Of a stretch of DNA of 64,000 bases, positions 25,648-33,594 are shown in pieces. The stretch is from Actinomycetes bacterium (GTDB lineage: Bacteria > Actinomycetota > Acidimicrobiia > Acidimicrobiales > RAAP-2). The DNA lies in the NCBI GenBank assembly GCA_021779855.1, contig JAJXZW010000012.1:1-64000 (forward strand). The letters run 5' to 3'. The notes beneath the pieces are model-generated. The model was not told the DNA's origin. It saw nothing but the letters and a program-made list of their open reading frames with translations, and did not search any database. Within the stretch, counting starts at the first letter, position 1; each line of letters begins with the position of its first letter. Both the position numbers and the translations under genes were made by a program.

Positions 25648-26928
25648 GTGAAGCTGAGCGAAGACTGGCGCCGGAGGGGCCTGATCTACCAGGTCACCGA
25701 CGAGGCCGTGCTCGACCAGCTCGACGCCGGCTCGGTGACCGCCTACATCGGCTTCGACCCGACCGCGTCCTCGCTCCACCTGGGCAGCCTCATGCAGATC
25801 TGCTCACTGCGCCGCCTCCAGCTGGCCGGCAACGCCCCCATCGCCCTGGCCGGGGGCGGGACCGGACTGATCGGGGACCCCAGCTTCAAAGACGCCGAGC
25901 GGCCCCTGCTCGACGCCGACACCATCGGGGCCAACGTCGAGGCCATCGGGCGCCAGCTGGCCCGCTTCCTCGACTTCACCCCCGACGGCGGGCCGGCGCG
26001 GGCGCAACTGCTCGACAACGCCGAGTGGCTCACCCGGATCCCCCTCACCGACTTCTTGCGCGACGTGGGCAAGCACGTGACGGTCAACCAGATGGTGGCC
26101 AAGGAGGCGGTGCGCGTGCGCCTGGAGCGCGAGGACGTCGGCCTGTCGTTCACGGAGTTCACCTACATGCTCTTGCAGGGCTACGACTTCGTGCGGCTCA
26201 ATCTCGACCACGGCTGCACCCTCCAGCTCGGAGGGTCGGACCAGTGGGGCAACATCACCCTCGGCGCCGAGATCGTGCGCAAGATGACCGGCCACGCGGC
26301 CTACGGGCTGACCTCGCCGCTCATCCTGCGCGCCGACGGCACCAAGTTCGGCAAGACCGCGTCGGGGGACAACGTCTGGCTCGACGCGGCGCGCACCTCG
26401 CCGTTCGCGATGCACCAGTTCTTCCTGAACTGCGACGACGTCGTGACCGGGACCCTGCTGCGCTTCGTGACCTTCGTGGACCACGACACCCTGGCCGAGC
26501 TCGACGAGGCCACCGAGAGCCACCCCGAGCGGCGCGCCGCCCAGCGACGTCTGGCCGACGAGGTCGTGACCCTCGTCCACGGCCCCGCCGCCGCCGCTCG
26601 GGCCCGGCGCGCCGGTGAGGCGCTCTTCTCCGAGGCGATCGCCGAGCTCGACGAGGCGACCCTGCTCGAGGCGGTCGCCGACGCGCCGTCGTCGAACTGG
26701 CCGCGCGCTGAGGTCGCGGTCGGCGTCGACCCGGTCGAGCTGGTCGTGCGCACGGGCCTGGCCCGCTCCAAGGGGGAGGCGCGCCGCTTCCTCGACCAGG
26801 GGGGCGTCTACGTCAACAACGCGCGTGTCGCGCCCACCGACCTCGTCGGGGTCGCCGACGCCCTGCACGACCGCTATCTCGTGGTGCGCCGGGGCCGTCA
26901 CCAACTCCACCTCGTGGTGCTGGTGTGA
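25648..26928 (+). CDS. tyrS: Tyrosyl-tRNA synthetase
   Basis: This 426-residue class I synthetase charges tRNA-Tyr. The HIGH-type motif is LHLGS near residue 46, the tyrosine pocket includes YDF and QLGGSDQWGNI, and the KMSKS-type loop is KFGKT near 233. The C-terminal 70 residues form an S4 RNA-binding domain (SKGEARRFLDQGGVYVNN). The length is normal for the bacterial TyrRS type. It overlaps the following lipoprotein gene by 4 nt. Confidence 0.96.
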   Translation: MKLSEDWRRRGLIYQVTDEAVLDQLDAGSVTAYIGFDPTASSLHLGSLMQICSLRRLQLAGNAPIALAGGGTGLIGDPSFKDAERPLLDADTIGANVEAIGRQLARFLDFTPDGGPARAQLLDNAEWLTRIPLTDFLRDVGKHVTVNQMVAKEAVRVRLEREDVGLSFTEFTYMLLQGYDFVRLNLDHGCTLQLGGSDQWGNITLGAEIVRKMTGHAAYGLTSPLILRADGTKFGKTASGDNVWLDAARTSPFAMHQFFLNCDDVVTGTLLRFVTFVDHDTLAELDEATESHPERRAAQRRLADEVVTLVHGPAAAARARRAGEALFSEAIAELDEATLLEAVADAPSSNWPRAEVAVGVDPVELVVRTGLARSKGEARRFLDQGGVYVNNARVAPTDLVGVADALHDRYLVVRRGRHQLHLVVLV

Positions 26929-27365
26929 GGGCGCGCGCCGCGCTCGCACTGGTGGCGAGCGGCCTGGTGCTGGCCGCCTGCGGGGGATCGCTCTCGGGCG
27001 CCACGGCGGTGGCCACCTGGGCGAAGAACGCGAACTTCACCGCCAACACCCGCACGCTCCTCGACGACGCCCGTCACGCCGTGACGGCACTCGCGGACCC
27101 CTCGAGCACCGCGAACGACCTGCACACCGTCTGCGGGGTGCTCCAGACCGACGACGAGGCCGCCTACAACAGCCTGCCCTCGCCCGACGCCGCGGCGACC
27201 CGACTGCTCAATCGCGCCTACAACCAGCTCGGCACCGGCGCCAGCCACTGCTACGACGCCGGCGCCTCGGTGAGCGCGCGGGCCCGGGCGCTGCGCGAGG
27301 TCACCGTCGGCAGCGCCGACCTCGCCGAGGGGGCCGCGCGGATCGCGAGTGGGCTCGTCCCCTAG
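26925..27365 (+). CDS. Small lipoprotein of unknown function
   Basis: This 146-residue protein has a lipoprotein signal peptide with the lipobox LAAC (Cys19), so it should be anchored to the outer face of the membrane after LspA cleavage. The mature part is helical and has two further cysteines (THTVCGV-like at about 66 and SHCYDAG at about 107) that may form a disulfide. I do not recognise the family. It is coupled to tyrS by GTGA and converges with the next gene through CTAG. Confidence 0.75.
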   Translation: MRARAALALVASGLVLAACGGSLSGATAVATWAKNANFTANTRTLLDDARHAVTALADPSSTANDLHTVCGVLQTDDEAAYNSLPSPDAAATRLLNRAYNQLGTGASHCYDAGASVSARARALREVTVGSADLAEGAARIASGLVP

Positions 27366-27592
27366 GCCTCGCGCGCCTCGGGCGGTCGCAGGTCGATCTC
27401 GAGGCGCAGGACGCCGTCCTCGAGCCGGGCCGTGGCGTCGCCGACCATGGCGAAGTCCTGGAAGTCGATGCGGGCCTGCTCGAGGAAGCGCTGGCGCTCG
27501 GGTCCCTCCACCGGGGGCAGGCCGCGTCGGCGCACCGCCTCGGCCCGGTCCCGGAAGCGCTGGATCATGTCCTGGGGGTCGAATCCGTCCAC
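27362..27592 (-). CDS. Small hypothetical protein
   Basis: This 76-residue protein has an amphipathic N-terminal half (DPQDMIQRFRDRAEAVRRRGLPP) and a beta-rich end (GDATARLEDGVLRLEIDLRPP). No known domain is recognised. Its leaderless promoter at the expected spacing and its stop shared with the lipoprotein gene support it as real. Confidence 0.7.
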   Translation of the reverse strand: MDGFDPQDMIQRFRDRAEAVRRRGLPPVEGPERQRFLEQARIDFQDFAMVGDATARLEDGVLRLEIDLRPPEAREA

Positions 27593-27598
27593 GGACTG

Positions 27599-27604
27599 AT
27601 GCTA
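27599..27604 (-). promoter_or_regulatory. Leaderless-type -10 (TAGCAT)
   Basis: TAGCAT on the minus strand, a 6-nt spacer, then GTG 27592. Confidence 0.55.
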
Positions 27605-27635
27605 GGGGCCGGGCCGGTCTCGGGGAGGGGCCGGG

Positions 27636-27641
27636 TAGTAT
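27636..27641 (+). promoter_or_regulatory. Predicted -10 (TAGTAT) for the 70-residue zinc-ribbon-like gene
   Basis: TAGTAT predicts a start near 27648 and a leader of about 65 nt. The leader starts with GACTC...GAGTC arms that could form a small hairpin and ends in the GAGGAG ribosome site. Confidence 0.4.
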
Positions 27642-27712
27642 CGGGTAACGACTCGCCGAGCGAGAGTCGCGGCCGCCGTCCCCTGAGGGCCCGCGGTCAG
27701 TGAGGAGTTGAC

Positions 27713-27925
27713 GTGAAAAAAGGTCGCCACCGTCGCTTTGTCGAGGCTCGCGAGCTCAAGCGCTCGACCGGGCCCCGGGCCACCACCTGCGCGGAGTGCG
27801 GCGCCGCCCCCGACGACGTCCACGCCGAGTGGTGCCGCGCCGAGGAGGACCGCTTCGACGAGATCCTCGGTTCGCTGCCGAGCGCGACCCTCGCGGACGA
27901 GGACCCGCTCGCGGCGGAGAACTAG
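27713..27925 (+). CDS. Small zinc-ribbon-like protein
   Basis: This 70-residue protein has a very basic N-terminus (KKGRHRRFVEARELKR) and a CxxC pair at Cys26/Cys29 followed by His37 and Cys41, a plausible one-site zinc ribbon; the C-terminus is acidic. I do not recognise the family. GTG 27713 follows GAGGAG by a normal distance. The stop shares CTAG with the convergent Cys-rich gene. Confidence 0.7.
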   Translation: MKKGRHRRFVEARELKRSTGPRATTCAECGAAPDDVHAEWCRAEEDRFDEILGSLPSATLADEDPLAAEN

Positions 27926-28662
27926 CGCCGACGGCGCACCACGGGGTGCGCCAGCCGGGTCTCGCGGGGCTGGGTCGCGCGCCGGTCGAGGTGGGCCATG
28001 AGCATCGCGTACACCTCGTCGCCGACCATGGCGACGAGTTCGTCGCGCATCGAGTCCGCCACCCGGGCCTTGCCGACGAAGGCCTCGGGCGCCTCGGTGC
28101 ACCACCAGTGGAAGTCGTCGCCGCCACCGCCCCAGTGGCGCCGGTCCCACTGGGTGATCCGAGTGATCACGTGGCCGTCGTCGAGGACCTCGTCCTCGCG
28201 GCGCAGCGGCAGCTGCCAGCAGACCTCGGGCTTGAGCCCGACGTAGCTCTCCCCGGTGTCGAGCGCCATCACGTGGAAGGCGCAGCCCGCCCCGCGGTGG
28301 AAGTCCGGCCGGTTCAAGAAGATGCACGCGTCCTGGACGAGGCGGGTCGTCATCTCGCCCGAGCGCGACACCTTGGTGGTGCCCTTGGCCCCCTTGGCCT
28401 TGAACTGCCACTGGTCGGCGCTGAGGCGCGTCGCCGCGCGCTCGACCCGGTCGCGGTCGGCCTCGTCGGAGAGGTGGGCGCCGTAGCTGCAGCAGCCCTG
28501 GACGAGCTCGGGGGCCGGGCCCGTGAGCACGCCCTGGCAGCCGTGGCCGAAGATGCAGGTCCAGTTGCTCTCGAGGAAGGTCACGTCGAACATCCAGGTC
28601 CGCGCGAACTCGGGGTCCTCGAAGCTCACCCACTCGTGGGCATCGGACGGGAGTCGGGTCAC
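27922..28662 (-). CDS. Cysteine-rich conserved protein of unknown function
   Basis: This 246-residue protein has an N-terminal cluster Cys36, Cys42, Cys57, Cys58 (WTC-x5-C-x14-CCSYGAHLS) and four more cysteines (DACIFL, GAGCAF, EVCWQL, WWCTEA). The layout resembles YkgJ/UPF0153-type proteins thought to bind zinc or iron, and an Fe-S cluster is possible; neither is proven. It has a leaderless promoter and is divergent from the Nfu-type Fe-S carrier 54 nt away. Confidence 0.72.
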   Translation of the reverse strand: MTRLPSDAHEWVSFEDPEFARTWMFDVTFLESNWTCIFGHGCQGVLTGPAPELVQGCCSYGAHLSDEADRDRVERAATRLSADQWQFKAKGAKGTTKVSRSGEMTTRLVQDACIFLNRPDFHRGAGCAFHVMALDTGESYVGLKPEVCWQLPLRREDEVLDDGHVITRITQWDRRHWGGGGDDFHWWCTEAPEAFVGKARVADSMRDELVAMVGDEVYAMLMAHLDRRATQPRETRLAHPVVRRRR

Positions 28663-28668
28663 GGCAAG

Positions 28669-28674
28669 AAACTA
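28669..28674 (-). promoter_or_regulatory. Leaderless-type -10 (TAGTTT) for the Cys-rich gene
   Basis: TAGTTT on the minus strand, a 6-nt spacer, then GTG 28662. Confidence 0.55.
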
Positions 28675-28704
28675 GCCTCCGTTCGCCCGGGCCCGATCCA
28701 CCCC

Positions 28705-28710
28705 TAGACT
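28705..28710 (+). promoter_or_regulatory. Leaderless-type -10 (TAGACT) for the Nfu gene
   Basis: TAGACT, a 6-nt spacer, then GTG 28717; back to back with the minus-strand promoter. Confidence 0.6.
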
Positions 28711-28716
28711 CGCGCC

Positions 28717-29367
28717 GTGAGCACGGTGGAGACCTTCGACGTCCTCTCCCTCACCGACGGGGCCCGCTCGGTGGTGCGAGAGGCCCTGGCCGCCGAGGCC
28801 AACCACGAGGGCCTCGCCCTGTGGGTCGAGGTCACCGGTACCCGGGGCCCGGGCTACGCCTACGACCTGTACTTCTCGGAACTGTCCCTGGCGCCCGGTG
28901 ACGCGGCGGTCGGGCGCGACGGCGACCTCAGCATCGTCGTGCCCGCGGCGAGCGTCGAGCGCCTGCGCGGCAGCCGCCTGGAGTTCTCCGACGAGGGCGG
29001 GGGCGGGCTGGTGCTCGTGAACCCGAACGCGCCCACCCGCGAGGAGATGAACCCGGGGATCCCCGAGGAGATCCTCGCCCACGGCGTCGAGGGCCCGCTC
29101 GGGCTGGTCGCGACCCGCGTCCTCGACGAGCAGGTGAACCCGGCCATCGCCAGCCACGGCGGACGCTGCGACCTCGTGGCCCTCGACGAGGCGGCCCGGG
29201 TCGCCTACGTGCGCCTCGGGGGCGGCTGCCAGGGGTGCGCGCTGAGCCGCATGACGCTGAGCCAGGGGATCGAGTCGATGCTGAAAGAGGCCATCCCCGA
29301 ACTGGAGGGCGTGGTCGACGTGACCGACCACGCCTCGGGGGCCAACCCCTTCTACGCCCACGAGTAG
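28717..29367 (+). CDS. nfuA: NfuA-like Fe-S carrier with a degenerate A-type domain
   Basis: This 216-residue protein has two domains. Residues 1-105 resemble an A-type carrier (HesB/IscA) fold but lack its three cysteines. Residues about 120-205 form an Nfu domain with the cluster-binding pair Cys171/Cys174 (GGCQGCALSR) and the ESMLKEAIPELEGVVDVT ending. NfuA dimers carry a [4Fe-4S] cluster to target proteins, with the A-type domain aiding target recognition. An extra Cys151 is present. Confidence 0.9.
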   Translation: MSTVETFDVLSLTDGARSVVREALAAEANHEGLALWVEVTGTRGPGYAYDLYFSELSLAPGDAAVGRDGDLSIVVPAASVERLRGSRLEFSDEGGGGLVLVNPNAPTREEMNPGIPEEILAHGVEGPLGLVATRVLDEQVNPAIASHGGRCDLVALDEAARVAYVRLGGGCQGCALSRMTLSQGIESMLKEAIPELEGVVDVTDHASGANPFYAHE

Positions 29368-29383
29368 CCCCGGGCGTCTTTCG

Positions 29384-29389
29384 TAGACT
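29384..29389 (+). promoter_or_regulatory. Leaderless-type -10 (TAGACT) for aroC
   Basis: TAGACT, a 6-nt spacer, then ATG 29396. It heads the aroC-aroK-aroB-aroQ operon. Confidence 0.65.
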
Positions 29390-29395
29390 GGGGCG

Positions 29396-30583
<1,188 letters not shown>

Positions 30584-30585
30584 CC

Positions 30586-31074
30586 GTGGCGCGAGTAGTG
30601 CTGGTGGGCCTGCCCGGCGCGGGCAAGTCGGCGCTGGCCCGGGCCCTCGCCGAGCGGTGGGGCTGCGCGGTCCTCGACACCGACGAGGTGCTGGCCCGCC
30701 GCGTCGCGGCCCCGACGGCCGCGTACCTGCGCGACGTGGGGGAGGACCGGTTCCGCGCGGCCGAGTTCGACGCCCTCGTCGAGGCGCTCGGCGCCGACGC
30801 GGTGGTCGCGACCGGGGCGGGGGCCGTCACGCGCGCCGACGCGCGCGCACGGCTGCGCGCCGAGCGCACGCTCTGGCTCGACGCCCCCGACGCGACGCTG
30901 CTCGCGCGCGTCGCCGACGGTGACCGTCCGCTCCTGGGCGACCGCCCGGCGGAGGCCCTGGCGCGCCTGCGCGCGGAGCGGCTCCCCCTGTACCAGGCGG
31001 TCGCCTCGGCGGTCGTGGACACCTCGGGGAGCCTCGACGAGGCGCTCCAGCGCCTGGTCGAGGCGGTCTCGTGA
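30586..31074 (+). CDS. aroK: Shikimate kinase
   Basis: This 162-residue kinase phosphorylates shikimate with ATP. It has the Walker A loop GLPGAGKSAL (residues 6-15), the DTDEVL motif and the ATGAGAV segment around residue 75. It has GTG starts on both sides: it begins two nucleotides after aroC and its TGA overlaps the aroB GTG. Confidence 0.94.
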   Translation: MARVVLVGLPGAGKSALARALAERWGCAVLDTDEVLARRVAAPTAAYLRDVGEDRFRAAEFDALVEALGADAVVATGAGAVTRADARARLRAERTLWLDAPDATLLARVADGDRPLLGDRPAEALARLRAERLPLYQAVASAVVDTSGSLDEALQRLVEAVS

Positions 31075-32117
31075 GGATCCCGGTCGAGCTCGGCGAGCGC
31101 GCCTACGAGGTCGTCGTGGCCGACGGGGCCCGCCGCGAGCTCGCCGGGCTGCTGGCCGCGCGCGCGCCGCGGGCCCGGCTGGCCGCCCTGGTGACGAGCG
31201 AGCCGCTGCGCGCCGAGCCCTGGTTCGACCTCGAGACCGGTCTCGAGCAGGTCGTGCTCAGCGTCCCCGACGGCGAGGCGGCGAAGTCGCTCACCCAGCT
31301 CGAGGCCCTGGTGGAGCGGCTGGCGATCGCCAACCTCTCGCGCGACGACGTGGTCGTCGCCGTCGGCGGCGGGGCGGTCTGCGACCTGGCGGGCTTCGCC
31401 GCGTCGGTCTACCGCCGGGGCGTGGGCGTGGTGCACGTGGCGACGTCGCTCGTGGCCCAGGTCGACGCGGCCGTGGGCGGCAAGACGGGGGTCAACCTGC
31501 GGGCCGGCAAGAACCTGGCCGGGACGTTCCACCAGCCCTGGGGCGTGCTGTGCGACACCGATGTGCTCGCGACGCTGCCCGAGCGCGAGGTCCGCAACGG
31601 CCTGGCCGAGGTCGCCAAGTGCTGGCTGATCGAGGGACGTCGCGCCGAGGCCGTCGCCGGGACGCCCCTCGTCGCGCTGGTGGAGGCGGCCGTCGGGCTG
31701 AAGGCCCGGGTCGTCGCGCGCGACGAGCGCGAGGGCGGACCGCGCGCCGTGCTCAACTACGGCCACACCGTGGCCCACGCCCTCGAGGCGTTGGCGCTGG
31801 CGCGCGGGGACGACGTGCGCCACGGCGAGGCCGTCGCCACGGGGCTCGCCGTGGCGGCCCGGCTGGCCCGGGCCCTCGGGCGAATCGACGGGGGGGGCGT
31901 CGCCTACCACGACGCGGTGCTCGGCGCCTTCGGCCTGACCCCGTGGTCGACGCCGGCCTACGAGCCCGGGGCGCTGATCGAGGTGATGGCGCGGGACAAG
32001 AAGGCCCACCACGACCTCACCTTCGTCCTCGACGGCCCCCGCGGCATCGAGACGGTGTCCGGGGTCGACGCGGGACTCGTGCACGACGTGCTAGAGCGGT
32101 TCGAGGAGGAGAGATGA
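31071..32117 (+). CDS. aroB: 3-Dehydroquinate synthase
   Basis: This 348-residue NAD- and metal-dependent enzyme converts DAHP to dehydroquinate. Visible motifs: VGGGAVCDLAGFAASVYRRG, TSLVAQVDAAVGGKTGVN, and the metal histidine segment NYGHTVAHALE with HGEAVATG. Length and order match Actinobacteria. It overlaps aroK and aroQ by 4 nt each. Confidence 0.96.
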   Translation: MRIPVELGERAYEVVVADGARRELAGLLAARAPRARLAALVTSEPLRAEPWFDLETGLEQVVLSVPDGEAAKSLTQLEALVERLAIANLSRDDVVVAVGGGAVCDLAGFAASVYRRGVGVVHVATSLVAQVDAAVGGKTGVNLRAGKNLAGTFHQPWGVLCDTDVLATLPEREVRNGLAEVAKCWLIEGRRAEAVAGTPLVALVEAAVGLKARVVARDEREGGPRAVLNYGHTVAHALEALALARGDDVRHGEAVATGLAVAARLARALGRIDGGGVAYHDAVLGAFGLTPWSTPAYEPGALIEVMARDKKAHHDLTFVLDGPRGIETVSGVDAGLVHDVLERFEEER

Positions 32118-32575
32118 GCGGCGTGATCCTGTTGCTGTCGGGGCCCAACCTCGACCAGTTGGGCCGACGGGACCCGGCGCTCTACGGCACGGCCACGCTC
32201 GAGGAGCACGTGGCGCGCCTCAGCGAGGTGGCCCGGTCGCGCGGCTACGCGCTGCGCCACGTGCAGTCGAACTTCGAGGGCGATCTCATCGAGGCGGTGC
32301 GCGACGCCACCGACTGCGCCGCGGTGATCGTGAACGCCGGGGCGCTCACCCACACCTCCTGGGCGCTCGCCGACGCCCTGGCGACCTTCGCCGGCCCCCG
32401 GGTGGAGGTCCACCTGTCCAACCCGGCGGCACGCGAACCGTTCCGCCACGTCACGACCCTGGCCGGCGTGGTGGAGGGCTCGATCGCCGGCTTCGGCGCC
32501 CTGAGCTACGACCTCGCCCTGGTGGCGGTGCTGCGGCGTCTCGGGGACGGGCCCGGCGTCGTCGCCGGCTCCTAG
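32114..32575 (+). CDS. aroQ: Type II 3-dehydroquinate dehydratase
   Basis: This 153-residue enzyme makes dehydroshikimate. It has the type II signature GPNLDQLGRRDPALYG with catalytic Tyr24, the SNFEGDLIE segment and the NAGALTHTSWALADAL motif. The dodecameric type II enzyme is usual in Actinobacteria. Its start overlaps the aroB stop (ATGA). Confidence 0.95.
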   Translation: MSGVILLLSGPNLDQLGRRDPALYGTATLEEHVARLSEVARSRGYALRHVQSNFEGDLIEAVRDATDCAAVIVNAGALTHTSWALADALATFAGPRVEVHLSNPAAREPFRHVTTLAGVVEGSIAGFGALSYDLALVAVLRRLGDGPGVVAGS

Positions 32576-32578
32576 ACT
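32573..32578 (+). promoter_or_regulatory. Predicted -10 (TAGACT) for efp
   Basis: TAGACT overlaps the aroQ stop codon and predicts a start near 32585, giving a 30-nt leader. Confidence 0.5.
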
Positions 32579-32590
32579 CGTCCCCGCACG

Positions 32591-32602
32591 CTTTCGCGAA
32601 AG
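32591..32602. repeat. Perfect 12-bp palindrome in the efp leader
   Basis: CTTTCGCGAAAG lies between the predicted transcription start and the efp start codon and reaches the purine-rich ribosome site. It could be an operator or a small hairpin. Confidence 0.45.
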
Positions 32603-32614
32603 GGAAACGGGCCC

Positions 32615-33178
32615 ATGGCCGCCATCACGACCTCCGACATCAAGAACGGCATCACGATCAAGCTCGACGAGGGCCTCTACACGATCATCGAGTTCCAGCA
32701 CGTCAAGCCGGGCAAGGGCGGGGCCTTCGTGCGCACGAAGCTGCGCAACCTGCGCACCGGGGCCGTCATCGAGCGGACCTTCCGGGCCGAGGAGCGGCTC
32801 GAGCAGGCGATCATCGACAAGCGCGACACGCAGTTCCTCTACCGCGACGGCGAGGACTACATCTTCATGGACCAGACGACCTTCGACCAGGTGCCGGTGC
32901 GCGCGACGACCCTCGGGGAGGCGGCGAACTTCCTGGTCGAGACGGGCCGGGCCATGCTCGTGTCCTACGAGGACGAGGTCATCGGGGTCGAGCTGCCGGC
33001 GTCGGTGGAGCTCACCGTCACCGAGACCGAGCCCGGGGTCCAGGGCGACCGGGTCTCGGGGGCCCGCAAGCCGGCCACCCTCCAGACCGGCTTCGTCGTC
33101 CAGGTGCCGCTCTTCGTCGGGCCGGGTGAGACGATCAAGGTCGACACCCGTACCGGCGAGTACATGACCCGGGCCTAG
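32615..33178 (+). CDS. efp: Translation elongation factor P
   Basis: This 187-residue protein relieves ribosome stalling at polyproline stretches. The three-domain layout is complete, with the tip loop KPGKGGA carrying Lys34. It lies between aroQ and nusB, the usual actinobacterial position. nusB begins one nucleotide after its stop. Confidence 0.96.
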   Translation: MAAITTSDIKNGITIKLDEGLYTIIEFQHVKPGKGGAFVRTKLRNLRTGAVIERTFRAEERLEQAIIDKRDTQFLYRDGEDYIFMDQTTFDQVPVRATTLGEAANFLVETGRAMLVSYEDEVIGVELPASVELTVTETEPGVQGDRVSGARKPATLQTGFVVQVPLFVGPGETIKVDTRTGEYMTRA

Positions 33179-33179
33179 G

Positions 33180-33578
33180 GTGCGCCCGGGCCCCGAGCGC
33201 CACCGGGCGCGCGAGCGGGCCCTCGAGATCCTCTACGAGGCGGCGATCAAGGGCCGTCGCGTACCCGAGGTCCTCGCGTCGCTCGCGGTGGCACCCGACC
33301 CCTACGCGGTGCGCCTCCTCGAGTCGGCCGAGGCCCACCGCGAGCGCGCGGAGGGCCTGATCGCCGCGTGCGCGATCGACTGGCCCCTCGAACGCATCGC
33401 CCTCGTGGACCGGCTGGTGATGACCCTCGCGGTGGGCGAGATGCTGCTCGATGACCCGCCGCCCCTCGCCGTTATCCTGGACGAGGCCGTGGAGCTGGCC
33501 AAGGTGTTCTCGACCGAGGGGTCGCCGTCGTTCGTGAACGGCGTGCTGGCCGAGGCCGCGCGGCGCCTCAGGGACTGA
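33180..33578 (+). CDS. nusB: Transcription antitermination factor NusB
   Basis: This 132-residue all-helical protein acts with NusE in rRNA antitermination. The start has the family RHRARERALEILYEA and the end has LDEAVELAKVFSTEGSPSFVNGVLAE. GTG 33180 lies directly after the efp stop. In other Actinobacteria pyrR or bldD comes next; here a 10-kb oxidase block intervenes. Confidence 0.95.
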   Translation: MRPGPERHRARERALEILYEAAIKGRRVPEVLASLAVAPDPYAVRLLESAEAHRERAEGLIAACAIDWPLERIALVDRLVMTLAVGEMLLDDPPPLAVILDEAVELAKVFSTEGSPSFVNGVLAEAARRLRD

Positions 33579-33594
33579 CGAGAGGGGACCCCGC

